From Hymenobacter sp. DG25B (GTDB lineage: Bacteria; Bacteroidota; Bacteroidia; Cytophagales; Hymenobacteraceae): a stretch of DNA of 64,000 bases. The stretch covers positions 3,286,001 to 3,350,000 of the forward strand of contig NZ_CP010054.1 of the NCBI RefSeq assembly GCF_000801315.1, in the 5' to 3' direction. Below the pieces are notes generated by a model. It was not told where the DNA came from. It saw only the letters and a program-made list of their open reading frames with translations, and did not search any database. Both the position numbers and the translations under genes were made by a program. Below are positions 1-8,971 of the stretch, in pieces; the stretch's first letter is position 1, and the number at the start of each line of letters is the position of its first letter.

Positions 1-327
1 GCGAGAAGCAGCACAGGGGCAAAAGGAGGCTTATGCGAAGAATTATCTTGGCTCATAGAAAGGACGGAGGGAGTTGCGGTGCCAGATTGACAGCCAATAG
101 GGCATGGACCACAGTCAGAAGCGGAGATTCAACCGAAGGTACGGCTTTGACAAGTGCCGTGCCATGCCTGTAGAGTGTCATTTTTGGCACCTGCTGCTGC
201 CGGGGCGGCAGTGCGGGCCGGCTATCTGGCTTTAGATACGGCGCTCATACCCGGAAACGTAGAAAAACTCCTATTTTTGATGCTACCCTATTTCCCCGCG
301 GCTCCCACCTGGCCGGTATTGTATTCT
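1..327. other. left-edge stretch without a supported gene
   Basis: No complete gene is visible. Reading frame 2 from the window edge is open to a stop at about 56-58 and gives a charged helical tail ending in AKNYLGS. This could be the C-terminus of a forward gene that begins outside the window, but it is too short to call. The rest is non-coding leader before the OmpA-family gene. Confidence 0.3.
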
Positions 328-2325
328 ATGCCTCGTTCTATTCGTGCTATTCTGGTGCTGCTGGCTCTGGCCGGGAGCCTATTGGCCGCCCAAGCGCAGT
401 CGGCGCTAAAGGTGCGCCCGTTAAACGCTAAAAAAATCCGGCAGCTACGGCTGCGGCCCGATGGCACCCCGGAATTTGCCAACGTAAACCGGGTGCCCTT
501 CTTTTACAATAAGAAAGACCTAAAGGCCATTCAGCAGGCCGAAAAGCGCAAAAACTGGAAGCTGGCCCGCACGCTGCTGGAGCAATACGTTGCCCAGTTC
601 GGCATTGAGAATTTCTACCGGGATACCAACATGCTCTGGCGCCTGGGCCAGCTCTGCGAGCGAAACGGGCAGGAAGAAAAAGCCAAGGCCTACTACCGCC
701 TGGCCCTGAAGCACCACCGCCAGGACGTGCGCAAAATTCAGCTCTACTACGACTCGCTGGAGAAAAAGGACATGGACCTGTACGTGCCTTTGCAGGAATA
801 TTATGCCCTGGTAGAGTACCGGAAAAACATTGCCACCTTCCACCCGCCCAAGGGCGTGTACACCAGCATGGGTACCGGCATCAATTCTGATGCGCCCGAC
901 TACGGCCCGGCCGTAACCGGCGACGGCAACACGCTTATTTTTTCCTCGAAGCGCAAAATGCGCGGCATTCATGGCGTGGTAGACGAGGATTTGTACCTCT
1001 CCCGCCGCGAGGGTGAGTACTGGACAGATGCTGAGCCGCTGCCCAAGCCCATCAACTCGCCCTTCAATGAGGGCTCAGCGTGCCTGACCAAGGATGGCAA
1101 AACCATTTTCTTTGCTCGTTGCGAATGCACCGAGTGCCACGGCAACTGCGACCTGTATACCGCCAACTTTAAAGACGGCGAATGGAGCGTGCCCAAGAGC
1201 CTGGGCACCGACGTTAACTCGCCTGCCTGGGATTCCCAACCCACTCTCTCGCCCGGCGAGGATACCTTATACTTCGCTTCTGACCGGCTGGGCGGCTTCG
1301 GGCTGTCCGATATCTGGTACACCCACAAGCTCAAGAATGGGGAATGGTCGAAGGCGGAGAATATGGGGCCCATTGTAAACACCCGCGAAAGTGAGGTGAG
1401 CCCTTTTTACCACCCGCTCTACCACGTGCTCTACTTCAGCTCGCGCGGGCAGCTGCTCAACTTCGGCGACTTCGATATCTACAAAACCTACCGGGTGCGC
1501 GGGCGCTGGCAGGAGCCGCGCAACATTGGCCCCCTGGTCAACGGCAAAGGCCCCGAGTATTACTTCACTATTGATGCCGACTCCAGGAATCTGTACTATG
1601 CCCGCTCCGAGCAGAAGGACATGAAAAACCTGGACCTCTACTCTTTCCCGCTGCCCATGGAAGCCCAGCCGCTGGCCACCACGCACGTAGAGGGCTCCCT
1701 GGTAGACTCGGTATCCAGCAAGCCCCTGGGCGGCATTGTGAGCGTAATTGACACCGATGATGGCATTGAGGTAGCCAGCAAGTACCTGCGGGAAGATGGC
1801 AGCTTTGATTTCGACCTGATTGAGGGCTCTCACTACGTGCTGCTCATCCAAAGCCCCGATTTTTTCAGCGTGGAGAAAAAGCTGGAGCTGAAGGGCGACA
1901 CGGTGATGAAGCTCATGACCAACTCCTTCCAGTACGGCATCCCGATGATTTTCAAGAACATCGAGTTTGATCAGGATAAGGCCAGCATCCGCCCCAGCAT
2001 GTATACGGTGCTGGACCGCATTGCCCTGTTTATGGTAGACCACCCCACCTACCGCCTCAGCATTACCGGCCACACCGACTCCAAAGGCGACCCGGACTTC
2101 AACGAGAAACTTTCGCAGGACCGCGCCGAGGCCATCCGGCGCTACATAGAACAAAAAGGGAAGCTTCAGCCCAACCGCATCGACAGCTTCGGCTACGGCT
2201 CTACCCGCCCCCTGAAACAGGACGAAGCCACCGAGGAAGACGCCCGCACCAACCGCCGCGTTGAGTTCCGCCTCATCCGCCCCGATGACAACAAGAAGGA
2301 CGCCGGCGGAGGCTCCGGCTGGTAG
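328..2325 (+). CDS. OmpA-family protein with TPR, PD40 propeller and carboxypeptidase-like domain (PorE-like)
   Basis: Cell-envelope protein of about 665 residues, inferred to bind peptidoglycan from the periplasm. A signal peptide ends at AAQAQ. A TPR-like helical region lies at about 65-150. PD40/WD40-like propeller blades follow (SSKRK near 205, FASDRLGG near 317, YFSSRG near 368). A carboxypeptidase-regulatory-like domain begins near 450, and an OmpA C-terminal domain runs from about 545 to 655 with the typical TGHTDS and NRRVEF motifs. This domain order matches PorE of the type IX secretion system, but it also matches many Bacteroidota paralogues. PorE is a lipoprotein, and no lipobox Cys is seen here. 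I chose the ATG at 328 because the signal peptide starts there. A GTG at 154 would add 58 residues of poor quality. Confidence 0.88.
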   Translation: MPRSIRAILVLLALAGSLLAAQAQSALKVRPLNAKKIRQLRLRPDGTPEFANVNRVPFFYNKKDLKAIQQAEKRKNWKLARTLLEQYVAQFGIENFYRDTNMLWRLGQLCERNGQEEKAKAYYRLALKHHRQDVRKIQLYYDSLEKKDMDLYVPLQEYYALVEYRKNIATFHPPKGVYTSMGTGINSDAPDYGPAVTGDGNTLIFSSKRKMRGIHGVVDEDLYLSRREGEYWTDAEPLPKPINSPFNEGSACLTKDGKTIFFARCECTECHGNCDLYTANFKDGEWSVPKSLGTDVNSPAWDSQPTLSPGEDTLYFASDRLGGFGLSDIWYTHKLKNGEWSKAENMGPIVNTRESEVSPFYHPLYHVLYFSSRGQLLNFGDFDIYKTYRVRGRWQEPRNIGPLVNGKGPEYYFTIDADSRNLYYARSEQKDMKNLDLYSFPLPMEAQPLATTHVEGSLVDSVSSKPLGGIVSVIDTDDGIEVASKYLREDGSFDFDLIEGSHYVLLIQSPDFFSVEKKLELKGDTVMKLMTNSFQYGIPMIFKNIEFDQDKASIRPSMYTVLDRIALFMVDHPTYRLSITGHTDSKGDPDFNEKLSQDRAEAIRRYIEQKGKLQPNRIDSFGYGSTRPLKQDEATEEDARTNRRVEFRLIRPDDNKKDAGGGSGW

Positions 2326-2335
2326 TGTCGTCAGT

Positions 2336-2494
2336 TGTCATTGCGAGGCACAAAGCAATCCGTCCTTTAAAAAGTAGTGAATTGTCTTAAACCAGAAAGC
2401 CCTTAACGTGTAGTACGTCAAGGGCTTTCTGGTTTAAGAGCGTGACTGGCTGCGTAGAGGACGGATTGCTTCGTCCTTCGTCCTCGCAATGACA
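2336..2494. repeat. dispersed palindromic element, copy A1
   Basis: Imperfect inverted repeat of about 159 bp. It starts TGTCATTGCGAGG and ends CCTCGCAATGACA. The nested arms include AAGCAATCCGTCC/GGACGGATTGCTT and an inner stem AAACCAGAAAGCCCTT/AAGGGCTTTCTGGTTT-like. A second copy of the same class lies at 43048-43207. It sits between convergent genes, so it may also act as a terminator. Confidence 0.85.
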
Positions 2495-2500
2495 GGTGTT

Positions 2501-2995
2501 TTACCAGGTAAACGTTTGTTCTTCTTCCCCACCCCGGAACAGGGTGCTTTGCTTCTTGCCGCCGGCTTCCAGATTTACGATGTTCATCTCATCCGGAAAC
2601 TGGTCCAGCAGGAGCTTGTGGTGCAGGGTGAGGCTGCTCAGGGCGCGGGGGAGCTTTACCGTGCAATACAGCCAATGCGCGTCGCCCTCGTGCTGCATAC
2701 CCAGGTAGGTGAGCGGCAGGGTTTCGCCGGGTTTGGTGCCAAAGCGTAACGTGCGGGCCAGGTAAGCGGCCGTTATGGGCTTGGTTTGGGTAGCGGGCAT
2801 CTGCAGCAGGCTGATGGGCTTGGGCTGCCCCTGGGAAAGCGCCTTTTCAAAGTCATCAGTAAACACCTTCAGGGCAATTTCCAGTTGCTGCTTTTGGGCA
2901 TTATAGCGCACATCCATGATGCTGGCATGGTAGGCGTGGGCCATGGCGGCCAGACTGATGCTCAGGCCAATCAATAAGAAAACAAGACGACGCAT
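2501..2995 (-). CDS. DUF6702 family periplasmic protein
   Basis: Small exported protein of 164 residues. The N-terminus is a signal peptide (RRLVFLLIGLSISLAAMAHA), followed by HAYHASIMDVRYN, then KVFTDDFEKAL, a pattern I recognise from the DUF6702 family of Bacteroidota. The family has no established function. The ATG at 2995 is directly followed by the signal peptide, so the start is secure. It converges with the OmpA-family gene, with palindromic element A1 between them. The family assignment is from memory of its motifs and no search was run. Confidence 0.75.
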   Translation of the reverse strand: MRRLVFLLIGLSISLAAMAHAYHASIMDVRYNAQKQQLEIALKVFTDDFEKALSQGQPKPISLLQMPATQTKPITAAYLARTLRFGTKPGETLPLTYLGMQHEGDAHWLYCTVKLPRALSSLTLHHKLLLDQFPDEMNIVNLEAGGKKQSTLFRGGEEEQTFTW

Positions 2996-3140
2996 AACGA
3001 GTAGGCTAAAAAAACAGGCTCCCCTTCCGGGAGCGGGGCTTTGGGTGAGAGCTGAAAGCTGAACAGCGCGCTATTCAACAATCAGACCAGCCCGCGCCTA
3101 CCAACCGCAGAAGGGGAGCAATCGGTTCAGATCAGCTATG

Positions 3141-3210
3141 TGTCATTCCGAGCGCAGCGAGGAATCTGAGCAGTCAGTTATCCAGAGTCCTCGTTGCGCT
3201 CGAAATGACA
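3141..3210. repeat. dispersed palindromic element, copy C
   Basis: A 70-bp imperfect palindrome beginning TGTCATTCCGAGCGCAGCGAGGA and ending TCGTTGCGCTCGAAATGACA. It shares the TGTCAT...ATGACA ends with the other elements in the window but has its own inner sequence. It lies just downstream of rseP (minus strand). Confidence 0.8.
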
Positions 3211-3217
3211 AAGGGGC

Positions 3218-4528
3218 TTAAAACAACGACTTAAACAGGTCGTTGAAAATCACGAAGACCATGAGGCACAGAATCAGGGCCATGCCTACTTTCTGCGCGT
3301 TTTCCAGGAATTTATCAGAGGGCTTGCGGCCCGATACCATTTCGTAGGTCAGGAACAGCACGTGGCCGCCATCCAGGGCCGGAATGGGCAGCAGGTTCAT
3401 AAAGGCCAGCACCATGGAAAGCATGCCGGTCAGGGTCCAGAATTTCAGCCAGTCGAAGGTGGCACCGTACTGCTGCGCAATGGCCATAGGCCCGCCCAAG
3501 GACTTGCGGGCCGAAGCCTCGCCGCGGAAAATCTTACCAAAGGCTTTCACCTGCGTGGTGACGATGCCAAAGGCCTGCTTGGTGCCCGCCGGCACCGACT
3601 CCACCAGGCTATACTGGCGGGTAGCATACTGCAGCAAGGACTTGGGCCGGAAGCCTACTTTGCCGTCTTCATCCACGTTCACCTTAAGGGTAACGGGCTG
3701 GCCGTTGCGTTCCACTACCAGCGGGGTTGCCTTGCCGGCATTGTCTTTCAGGGCCTGCTGCAGCTCAGGGAAGAACTGAATGGGCTTGTCAGCCACTTTC
3801 AGAATACGGTCGCCGGCCAGCAGGCCTGCTTTGGAAGCGGGTTGGCCAGGCACTACCTCACCCACCACAAAGGGGTCCAGCGGCACCACAAACAAGGACT
3901 GGTCCTGGTCGGCGAGGCGGTCCATGAAGTTCTGAGGCACGGAAATATCCACCAGCTGGCCGTTGCGCTCTACGGTGTAGTAGCTACCCGAGCCCAGCAC
4001 CACATCGGGGCCGTACACGTCGTTGAACTCGGTGAAGGGGCGGCCGTTGATCTTCACAATTTTGTCGCCGGTCTGGAAGCCAATTTCCTTGCCCAGCTTA
4101 TTCGGCACCACGCCAAAGCGGGCCTCCGAGGCAGGTAGGTAGCTTTCGCCGTACTTAAAAGTCAGCAGCGAGAAGATGATGATGCCCGTAATAACGTTCA
4201 CGATGATACCGCCCAGCATCACAATCAGGCGCTGCCAGGCGGGCTTGGCGCGGAACTCATAGGGCTGCGGCTCCTGCTTGAGGCTCTCCGTGTCCAGGGA
4301 CTCGTCTACCATGCCCGTGATTTTCACAAAACCACCCAGCGGCACCGCGCCCAGCATGTATTCCGTATCGCCTATTTTCTTCCCGAAAACCTTAGGCGGA
4401 AAGCCGATAGAGAATTTTTCTACGCGCATTCCAAACCATTTGGCCGCCAGCATGTGCCCCATTTCGTGCACGCCTACCAGAATTGTCAGCCCCAGAATGA
4501 GCTGGCCGGCCATTACTAAAATATCCAT
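3218..4528 (-). CDS. rseP: RseP-type site-2 intramembrane metalloprotease
   Basis: Inner-membrane zinc protease of the M50B family, 436 residues. RseP cleaves anti-sigma factors or residual signal peptides within the membrane. The first transmembrane helix carries the zinc motif HEMGH (residues 21-25). Two PDZ domains follow, with ligand loops at GDKIVKING (about 155) and GDRILKVAD (about 237). The C-terminal membrane region has the second metal-binding motif as LDGG (near 385). Length and domain order match full RseP. It is just upstream of dxr in chromosomal order, both on the minus strand, with a palindromic element between them. dxr-rseP adjacency is common in bacteria. Confidence 0.95.
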   Translation of the reverse strand: MDILVMAGQLILGLTILVGVHEMGHMLAAKWFGMRVEKFSIGFPPKVFGKKIGDTEYMLGAVPLGGFVKITGMVDESLDTESLKQEPQPYEFRAKPAWQRLIVMLGGIIVNVITGIIIFSLLTFKYGESYLPASEARFGVVPNKLGKEIGFQTGDKIVKINGRPFTEFNDVYGPDVVLGSGSYYTVERNGQLVDISVPQNFMDRLADQDQSLFVVPLDPFVVGEVVPGQPASKAGLLAGDRILKVADKPIQFFPELQQALKDNAGKATPLVVERNGQPVTLKVNVDEDGKVGFRPKSLLQYATRQYSLVESVPAGTKQAFGIVTTQVKAFGKIFRGEASARKSLGGPMAIAQQYGATFDWLKFWTLTGMLSMVLAFMNLLPIPALDGGHVLFLTYEMVSGRKPSDKFLENAQKVGMALILCLMVFVIFNDLFKSLF

Positions 4529-4582
4529 TCAGTTTGTTGAGTTGTCAGGTGTTGGGTGTCGGTTTTAGATTTTTGGTTGAAC

Positions 4583-4680
4583 TGTCATGTCGCGCTTGTC
4601 GAGACATCTCGCGTGCTGCTGTTGTGGTAGTAACTATTTACCACACCAGCGAGATGCTTCGGCTGCGCTCAGCATGGCGT
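4583..4680. repeat. dispersed palindromic element, copy B1
   Basis: A 98-bp imperfect palindrome beginning TGTCATGTCGCGC, with GAGACATCTCGCGTGCTG near the left arm and CAGCGAGATGC in the right arm. It is clearly related to copy B2 at 30691-30799. The symmetry extends outward: TTTTTGGTT at about 4570 pairs with AACCAAAAA at about 4690. It sits between dxr and rseP, so it could reduce read-through between them. Confidence 0.8.
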
Positions 4681-4695
4681 TTTAACAACCAAAAA

Positions 4696-5865
4696 CTAAA
4701 TTTTGACCAGTTCCAGCGCCACGCGGCGGGTTTCCTGGTCGGTGTAAACATAGTCATCCAGCGAAGGTTCGGCAAGGTACGAAACCCGCGCGAGGCACTC
4801 CTCCACGATGTCGGGCATTTGCAGAAAGCCTACCTGGTCGCGCAGAAACGCGGCTACGGCAATTTCATTGGCTGCATTAAGTACGCAGGGCGCGTTGCCG
4901 CCCCGGCGCATGGCTTCAAACGCCAGCGGCAGGTTGCGGAAAGTGGTTCGGTCGGGCTGCTCAAAGGTGAGCTGCGGATAATCCAGAAACGAGAAGCGGG
5001 GAAAGTCGGACGGCAGCCGCTCGGGGTATCCCAGCGCGTACTGAATGGGCAGCTTCATATCGGGCAGGCCCATTTGGGCTTTCAATGAGCCGTCCTGAAA
5101 CTGCACTAAGGAGTGAATAATGCTCTGGGGGTGCACTACCACGTCAATCTGGTCATCGGTGAGATTGAAGAGCCATTTGGCCTCAATTACCTCCAGCCCT
5201 TTATTCATCAGGGATGCCGAATCGATGGTGATTTTGGCGCCCATGTCCCAGTTGGGGTGTTTCAGGGCCTGCGCTTTGGTTACCTGCGCTAGCTCCTCCA
5301 TGGTGCGCCCCCGGAAAGGCCCGCCGGACGCTGTGAGAATGATTTTCTCAATGGGGTTGCGCTCCTCCCCTACCAGACACTGAAAAATGGCGGAATGCTC
5401 CGAATCAACCGGATACAAACCCACGCCGTGCTGTTTCACCAGCTCCGTAATGAGTTGCCCAGCTACCACCAGCGTTTCCTTGTTGGCCAGGGCAATGGCT
5501 TTCCCGGCCCGAATAGCGCGCACCGTGGGCAGCAGCCCGGCGTAGCCCACCATGGCCGTCAGCACCACATCGGTATCTTCGCGGCCGGCCACATCGGCCA
5601 GGGCGGCGGCCCCGGCAAGCACCTCGGTTTCGGGCTGCTGGGCCAGCGCCTGCCGAACCGCTGCGTACTTGCTTTCATCCCCAATCACCACGGCGGCGGG
5701 CCGGAACTCCCGGGCCTGTTGCACCAGCAAATCGGCGTTGGAGTGCGCGGAAAGGGCCGTGACGGTAAACCTATCGGCGTGGCTGCGAATAACGTCAAGC
5801 GCCTGCGTGCCGATGGAACCGGTGGAGCCAAGCAGGGTAACGCGTTTGGGGGAAGCTGAGGGCAT
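4696..5865 (-). CDS. dxr: 1-deoxy-D-xylulose 5-phosphate reductoisomerase
   Basis: Cytosolic enzyme of the MEP isoprenoid pathway. It rearranges and reduces DXP to MEP with NADPH. The protein has 389 residues from the ATG at 5865. The NADPH-binding GSTGSIG motif is near residue 12. Catalytic and metal-binding segments VDSEHSAIFQ, ASGGPF and NKGLEVIEA are all present, as is the C-terminal domain with NAANEIAV. Length is normal. A TTG two codons upstream (5871) is also in frame, but ATG is the natural choice. It is downstream of nothing co-directional except the GreA-like gene, 39 bases away. Confidence 0.96.
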   Translation of the reverse strand: MPSASPKRVTLLGSTGSIGTQALDVIRSHADRFTVTALSAHSNADLLVQQAREFRPAAVVIGDESKYAAVRQALAQQPETEVLAGAAALADVAGREDTDVVLTAMVGYAGLLPTVRAIRAGKAIALANKETLVVAGQLITELVKQHGVGLYPVDSEHSAIFQCLVGEERNPIEKIILTASGGPFRGRTMEELAQVTKAQALKHPNWDMGAKITIDSASLMNKGLEVIEAKWLFNLTDDQIDVVVHPQSIIHSLVQFQDGSLKAQMGLPDMKLPIQYALGYPERLPSDFPRFSFLDYPQLTFEQPDRTTFRNLPLAFEAMRRGGNAPCVLNAANEIAVAAFLRDQVGFLQMPDIVEECLARVSYLAEPSLDDYVYTDQETRRVALELVKI

Positions 5866-5904
5866 ATACAAAAGTAGTGCGTAGCGGGGCTTTGCCCACT
5901 ATGC

Positions 5905-6354
5905 TTATTCTATCCCCTGAATTTGAACGGGCTTGCCATTGAACAAGGCCTGCTCTCCCGCCCGCTTGCCGCTCAGCGCGGCCGCCACCGGCGCAGCTGC
6001 CGACACGGCAAAATAATCCAGCCCCTCCACCGAAACTTTACCCGCGCTGATGCTAATGTAGAAACGACCCATGCTGGTATGCACCAGCGCGCCCGGGCGC
6101 ACGGTGTCGCAGGGCTTTTCGGACTGAATTCGGTCCAGCTCACCCTGTAGCTGTTTGGCCTGCTGGAGCTGCACGGCATTCCGGTCCCGCTCGTTCTGGG
6201 CCATGGCGCGGCCGGTTTCGTACTTGTCGCCGGCGCTGCTTTTGGTTTCGGAGTTGGCGGATTCCTGCGCGGCCTGCATAGCGTGCTGGCAGGCTTCGAT
6301 GCGCTGCTGAACATAGGCTTGACAGGCGGCGTGGAGCTGAGTTTTCAGAGGCAT
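5905..6354 (-). CDS. GreA/GreB-like protein, probable
   Basis: Protein of 149 residues. The N-terminal half is a long charged helix with SANSETKSSAGDKYETGRAM and a likely coiled coil up to about residue 80. The C-terminal half (PGALVHTSMGRFYIS through GKRAGE and a final PVQIQGIE) resembles the FKBP-like C-terminal domain of GreA/GreB transcript-cleavage factors. I infer an RNA-polymerase-interacting or Gre-like role, but the N-terminal acidic tip typical of true GreA is not obvious. Bacteroidota homologues are often mislabelled as 3-oxoacyl-ACP synthase, and nothing here supports that name. It lies upstream of dxr on the same strand. Confidence 0.6.
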   Translation of the reverse strand: MPLKTQLHAACQAYVQQRIEACQHAMQAAQESANSETKSSAGDKYETGRAMAQNERDRNAVQLQQAKQLQGELDRIQSEKPCDTVRPGALVHTSMGRFYISISAGKVSVEGLDYFAVSAAAPVAAALSGKRAGEQALFNGKPVQIQGIE

Positions 6355-6362
6355 TTTTCTGG

Positions 6363-7220
6363 CTATCTGTTTTTTCCCGGCAAGGTCACAGTGACGACCA
6401 CCGGAAAATGGTCGGAGGGATAATGCCCGCGCAGGGAGTCGGTCAGTACGCCATAGTCAAGCACAGAAATGCCCTGACTCACAAAGATGTAGTCAATGCG
6501 GTCCGTGAGCGGAGCATCCAGCTTAAAGGCGTTGAAGGTGCCCACGGGGCCGTATGCGGGCTTTTCGGTTATCTGATACGCGTCACGCAACAACGTCTGC
6601 ATGGTCTGAATCTGCTCGGTGTCGGGGGTGGAGTTGAAGTCGCCGACGCAGATGACGAGGGCATTTTTGGCTATTTCCTGAATCTTCTGCACCATCAGCC
6701 GGCCCGACTGGCGGCGGGCTTCCACGCCCTGATGATCAAAGTGGACGCTGAAAAAGAAGAACTCCTTTTTGGTTAGCACGTCCCGGAATTTGGCCCAGGT
6801 GCAGATGCGGTTGCAGCAGGTGGCATCCCAGCCTTTAGACGGTTGATCCGGGGTTTGACTCAGCCAGAAATCCCCCGTTTGCAGCAGCTGCAGCCGGCTT
6901 TTCTTGTAGAAAATGGCCGAATGCTCGCCGGCTTCCTTGCCATCATCACGGCCGTGGCCCACAAAGGCATATTCCGGCAGCTCCGCCACATCCGCTAGCT
7001 GACCCCGAAAACCCTCCTGCGTGCCGAACACGTCAAAATCGTGGTAGCGCACCAGGCTTTTGACCATTTCCTTGCGCAGCGGCCAGGCATCAGCCCCATC
7101 ACTGGCAATGTTCAAACGCAGATTATAGGTGGCCACCCGCAACGGTACCGCCTTTTTGGGGGCGGCCATGAGGGGGCAGCATAGCAGCAGGCTCAGGAGT
7201 AAAAGAACGAATGGGCGCAT
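6363..7220 (-). CDS. secreted endonuclease/exonuclease/phosphatase family protein
   Basis: Exported hydrolase of 285 residues from the ATG at 7220, chosen because a clean signal peptide follows (RPFVLLLLSLLLCCPLMAAP). The EEP (DNase I-like) fold is indicated by TYNLRL, GTQEGFRGQL with its metal-binding Glu, SVHFDHQG, GDFNSTPD, and the terminal SDHFPVVV with the catalytic Asp-His. The substrate cannot be read from sequence: family members cleave nucleic acids, sphingomyelin or phosphoinositides. It ends 8 bases before the GreA-like ATG, so the two are probably co-transcribed. Confidence 0.88.
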   Translation of the reverse strand: MRPFVLLLLSLLLCCPLMAAPKKAVPLRVATYNLRLNIASDGADAWPLRKEMVKSLVRYHDFDVFGTQEGFRGQLADVAELPEYAFVGHGRDDGKEAGEHSAIFYKKSRLQLLQTGDFWLSQTPDQPSKGWDATCCNRICTWAKFRDVLTKKEFFFFSVHFDHQGVEARRQSGRLMVQKIQEIAKNALVICVGDFNSTPDTEQIQTMQTLLRDAYQITEKPAYGPVGTFNAFKLDAPLTDRIDYIFVSQGISVLDYGVLTDSLRGHYPSDHFPVVVTVTLPGKNR

Positions 7221-7290
7221 ATTTATATTGGGTTTAAAGAGGCATTCTACAAGGCTGAGCCAAAATGGAAAGTAGGTACCCCAACAGGTC

Positions 7291-8793
7291 TTAGAGTTCA
7301 ATGATACTCAGCAGCCCCTCCGCCACCTTCCTATCATTGCTCAGGCGCGGCACTTTGTTCTGCCCACCCAGCTTGCCCAGGCTCTTCATGTAGCGTTGGA
7401 ATGCCCCCAGTGGCAAGCTGGTGATTTGGAGAGGGGTCAGGATACGGCCCTTTATCAAATCATTATAGTACACGTTGCGCTGGCGTAGGCCAGCATCCAG
7501 GGCTGCGGCAAAACTGGCCATGTTTTGGGGGGGATGCGCAAACTCTATCAGCCACTCATGGTAGGAGTCAACCAAGGGGTTGTCGCTGATGTGAGGGGCT
7601 ACGGTAAATTCTACTACTTCTACCTCCGGGTGCTGCTGCATAGCATCGCGCAGAATCTGCTCTACCTCTTCCCCAATTACATGCTCTCCAAAAGCCGACA
7701 GGTAATGCTTGATGCGGCCAGTAACCACCACGCGGTAAGGCGCAAGACTCACAAAGCGTATGGTGTCGCCAATGCTATAGCCCCAGAGGCCGGCATTGGA
7801 ATTGAGCACCAGGGCATACTGCTTGTCCAGCTCTACATCGGCCAGGGTCAGGCGGGGCGGGTTCGCCTCAAAAATGCGCTCGGCGGGAATAAACTCGTAA
7901 AAAATGCCCGTATCGAGCAGTAGCAACAGGCCCGGATTGCCCGGCTCATCCTGAAAAGCCAGGAAACCTTCAGAGGCCGGAAACAGCTCCAGGTGGTCGA
8001 TAGGGCGCCCAATGGTTTCGAACAGCTTTTTACGATAGGGCTCAAAGTTTACGCCACCGTACACGAACAGATTAAAATCAGGAAATACCTCTCCTACCGG
8101 CCGGCCCGTGCGGGCCACAAGCTTATCAAAATACATCTGCACCCAGGGCGGAATACCGGAAATAAGGGTAAGGTGCTGGCCCAGCATTTCATCGGCAATG
8201 TGGTCCAGCTTTGTCTCCCAATCCTCAATACAGTTGGTAGCATAGCTGGGCAGCTGATTGCGCCGCAGATAGGCTGGTACATGGTGGTTGACAATTCCGG
8301 AAAGACGGCCGGTAGGTATGCCCCCTACGTTTTCCAAAACCGGGGAGCCGGTGAGGAAAATCAGCTTGCCATCCAGAAATTGGCTGCGGCCAGTGGCATG
8401 CACATAATGCAAGAGGGCGTCGCGGGCGCCATTGATATGATTGGAAATGCTGGCCTGCGTGATGGGAATATACTTGGCCCCCGAGGTGGTACCACTGGAT
8501 TTAGCCAAATACAAGGGTTTGCCTGGCCAGAACACATTGGCTTCGCCTTGCTTGAGGCGTTTGAAGTAGGGCGCCAATCCTTCGTAGTCCCGCACCGGAA
8601 CCTGCCGGGCCAGGTCGGCGGGTGTCTTTATGGCCGCAAACGCATGGTCACGCCCGAAAGCAGTCTGGGAAGCCTGCTCCACAATTTGCTTGAATACGCG
8701 CTGCTGAGTGGCTACCGGATTGCGCTGCCACTGCTGGTACTGGTGGTAGATGTAGGCAGCAAAAGGGCGGCTAAGAACAGATTTCAGACCCAT
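7291..8793 (-). CDS. GH3 auxin-responsive promoter family protein (adenylate-forming)
   Basis: Cytosolic protein of 500 residues related to plant GH3 acyl-acid amido synthetases, members of the adenylate-forming superfamily. The nucleotide-binding loop KSSGTTSGAKYIP is intact near residue 90. Further conserved blocks are YGGVNFEPY, ELFPASEG and LWGYSIGDT. The bacterial role is unknown, and amino-acid or carboxylate conjugation is an inference from the fold. The ATG at 8793 fits the family start, since the longer frame to 8892 would add 33 unlikely residues. A -7 promoter motif lies at 8866-8873 on the same strand. Confidence 0.85.
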   Translation of the reverse strand: MGLKSVLSRPFAAYIYHQYQQWQRNPVATQQRVFKQIVEQASQTAFGRDHAFAAIKTPADLARQVPVRDYEGLAPYFKRLKQGEANVFWPGKPLYLAKSSGTTSGAKYIPITQASISNHINGARDALLHYVHATGRSQFLDGKLIFLTGSPVLENVGGIPTGRLSGIVNHHVPAYLRRNQLPSYATNCIEDWETKLDHIADEMLGQHLTLISGIPPWVQMYFDKLVARTGRPVGEVFPDFNLFVYGGVNFEPYRKKLFETIGRPIDHLELFPASEGFLAFQDEPGNPGLLLLLDTGIFYEFIPAERIFEANPPRLTLADVELDKQYALVLNSNAGLWGYSIGDTIRFVSLAPYRVVVTGRIKHYLSAFGEHVIGEEVEQILRDAMQQHPEVEVVEFTVAPHISDNPLVDSYHEWLIEFAHPPQNMASFAAALDAGLRQRNVYYNDLIKGRILTPLQITSLPLGAFQRYMKSLGKLGGQNKVPRLSNDRKVAEGLLSIIEL

Positions 8794-8865
8794 GTAGTGA
8801 AGTTTTGAAAGGATGAAGTTGGGAAACAGCCTGCTTTTTTGGCTGGCCGCCTTCCTCCCTTTTTT

Positions 8866-8873
8866 CAAAGGTA
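8866..8873 (-). promoter_or_regulatory. Bacteroidota -7 element (TACCTTTG) for the GH3 gene
   Basis: TACCTTTG read on the minus strand fits the TAnnTTTG consensus used by the Bacteroidota housekeeping sigma factor. It lies 73 bases before the chosen ATG. No convincing -33 TTG at ideal spacing is seen. Confidence 0.45.
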
Positions 8874-8971
8874 CGCTTCCGGACAAACCCAAGCGCCCAC
8901 CGTGTGTGCTATCCTTTCTTTACCCGGCACCGTACCAACATACAACTTCACAAACTCACTACTTCACGATT

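Noticed and set aside
2336..2494. CRISPR array
   Set aside because: The repeats are single dispersed palindromes of 70-160 bp without regular spacers, and no cas gene is present.
5869..5876. TACTTTTG (minus strand) as dxr promoter
   Set aside because: It would place the -7 element 4 bases before the ATG, leaving no room for a normal leader; probably chance.
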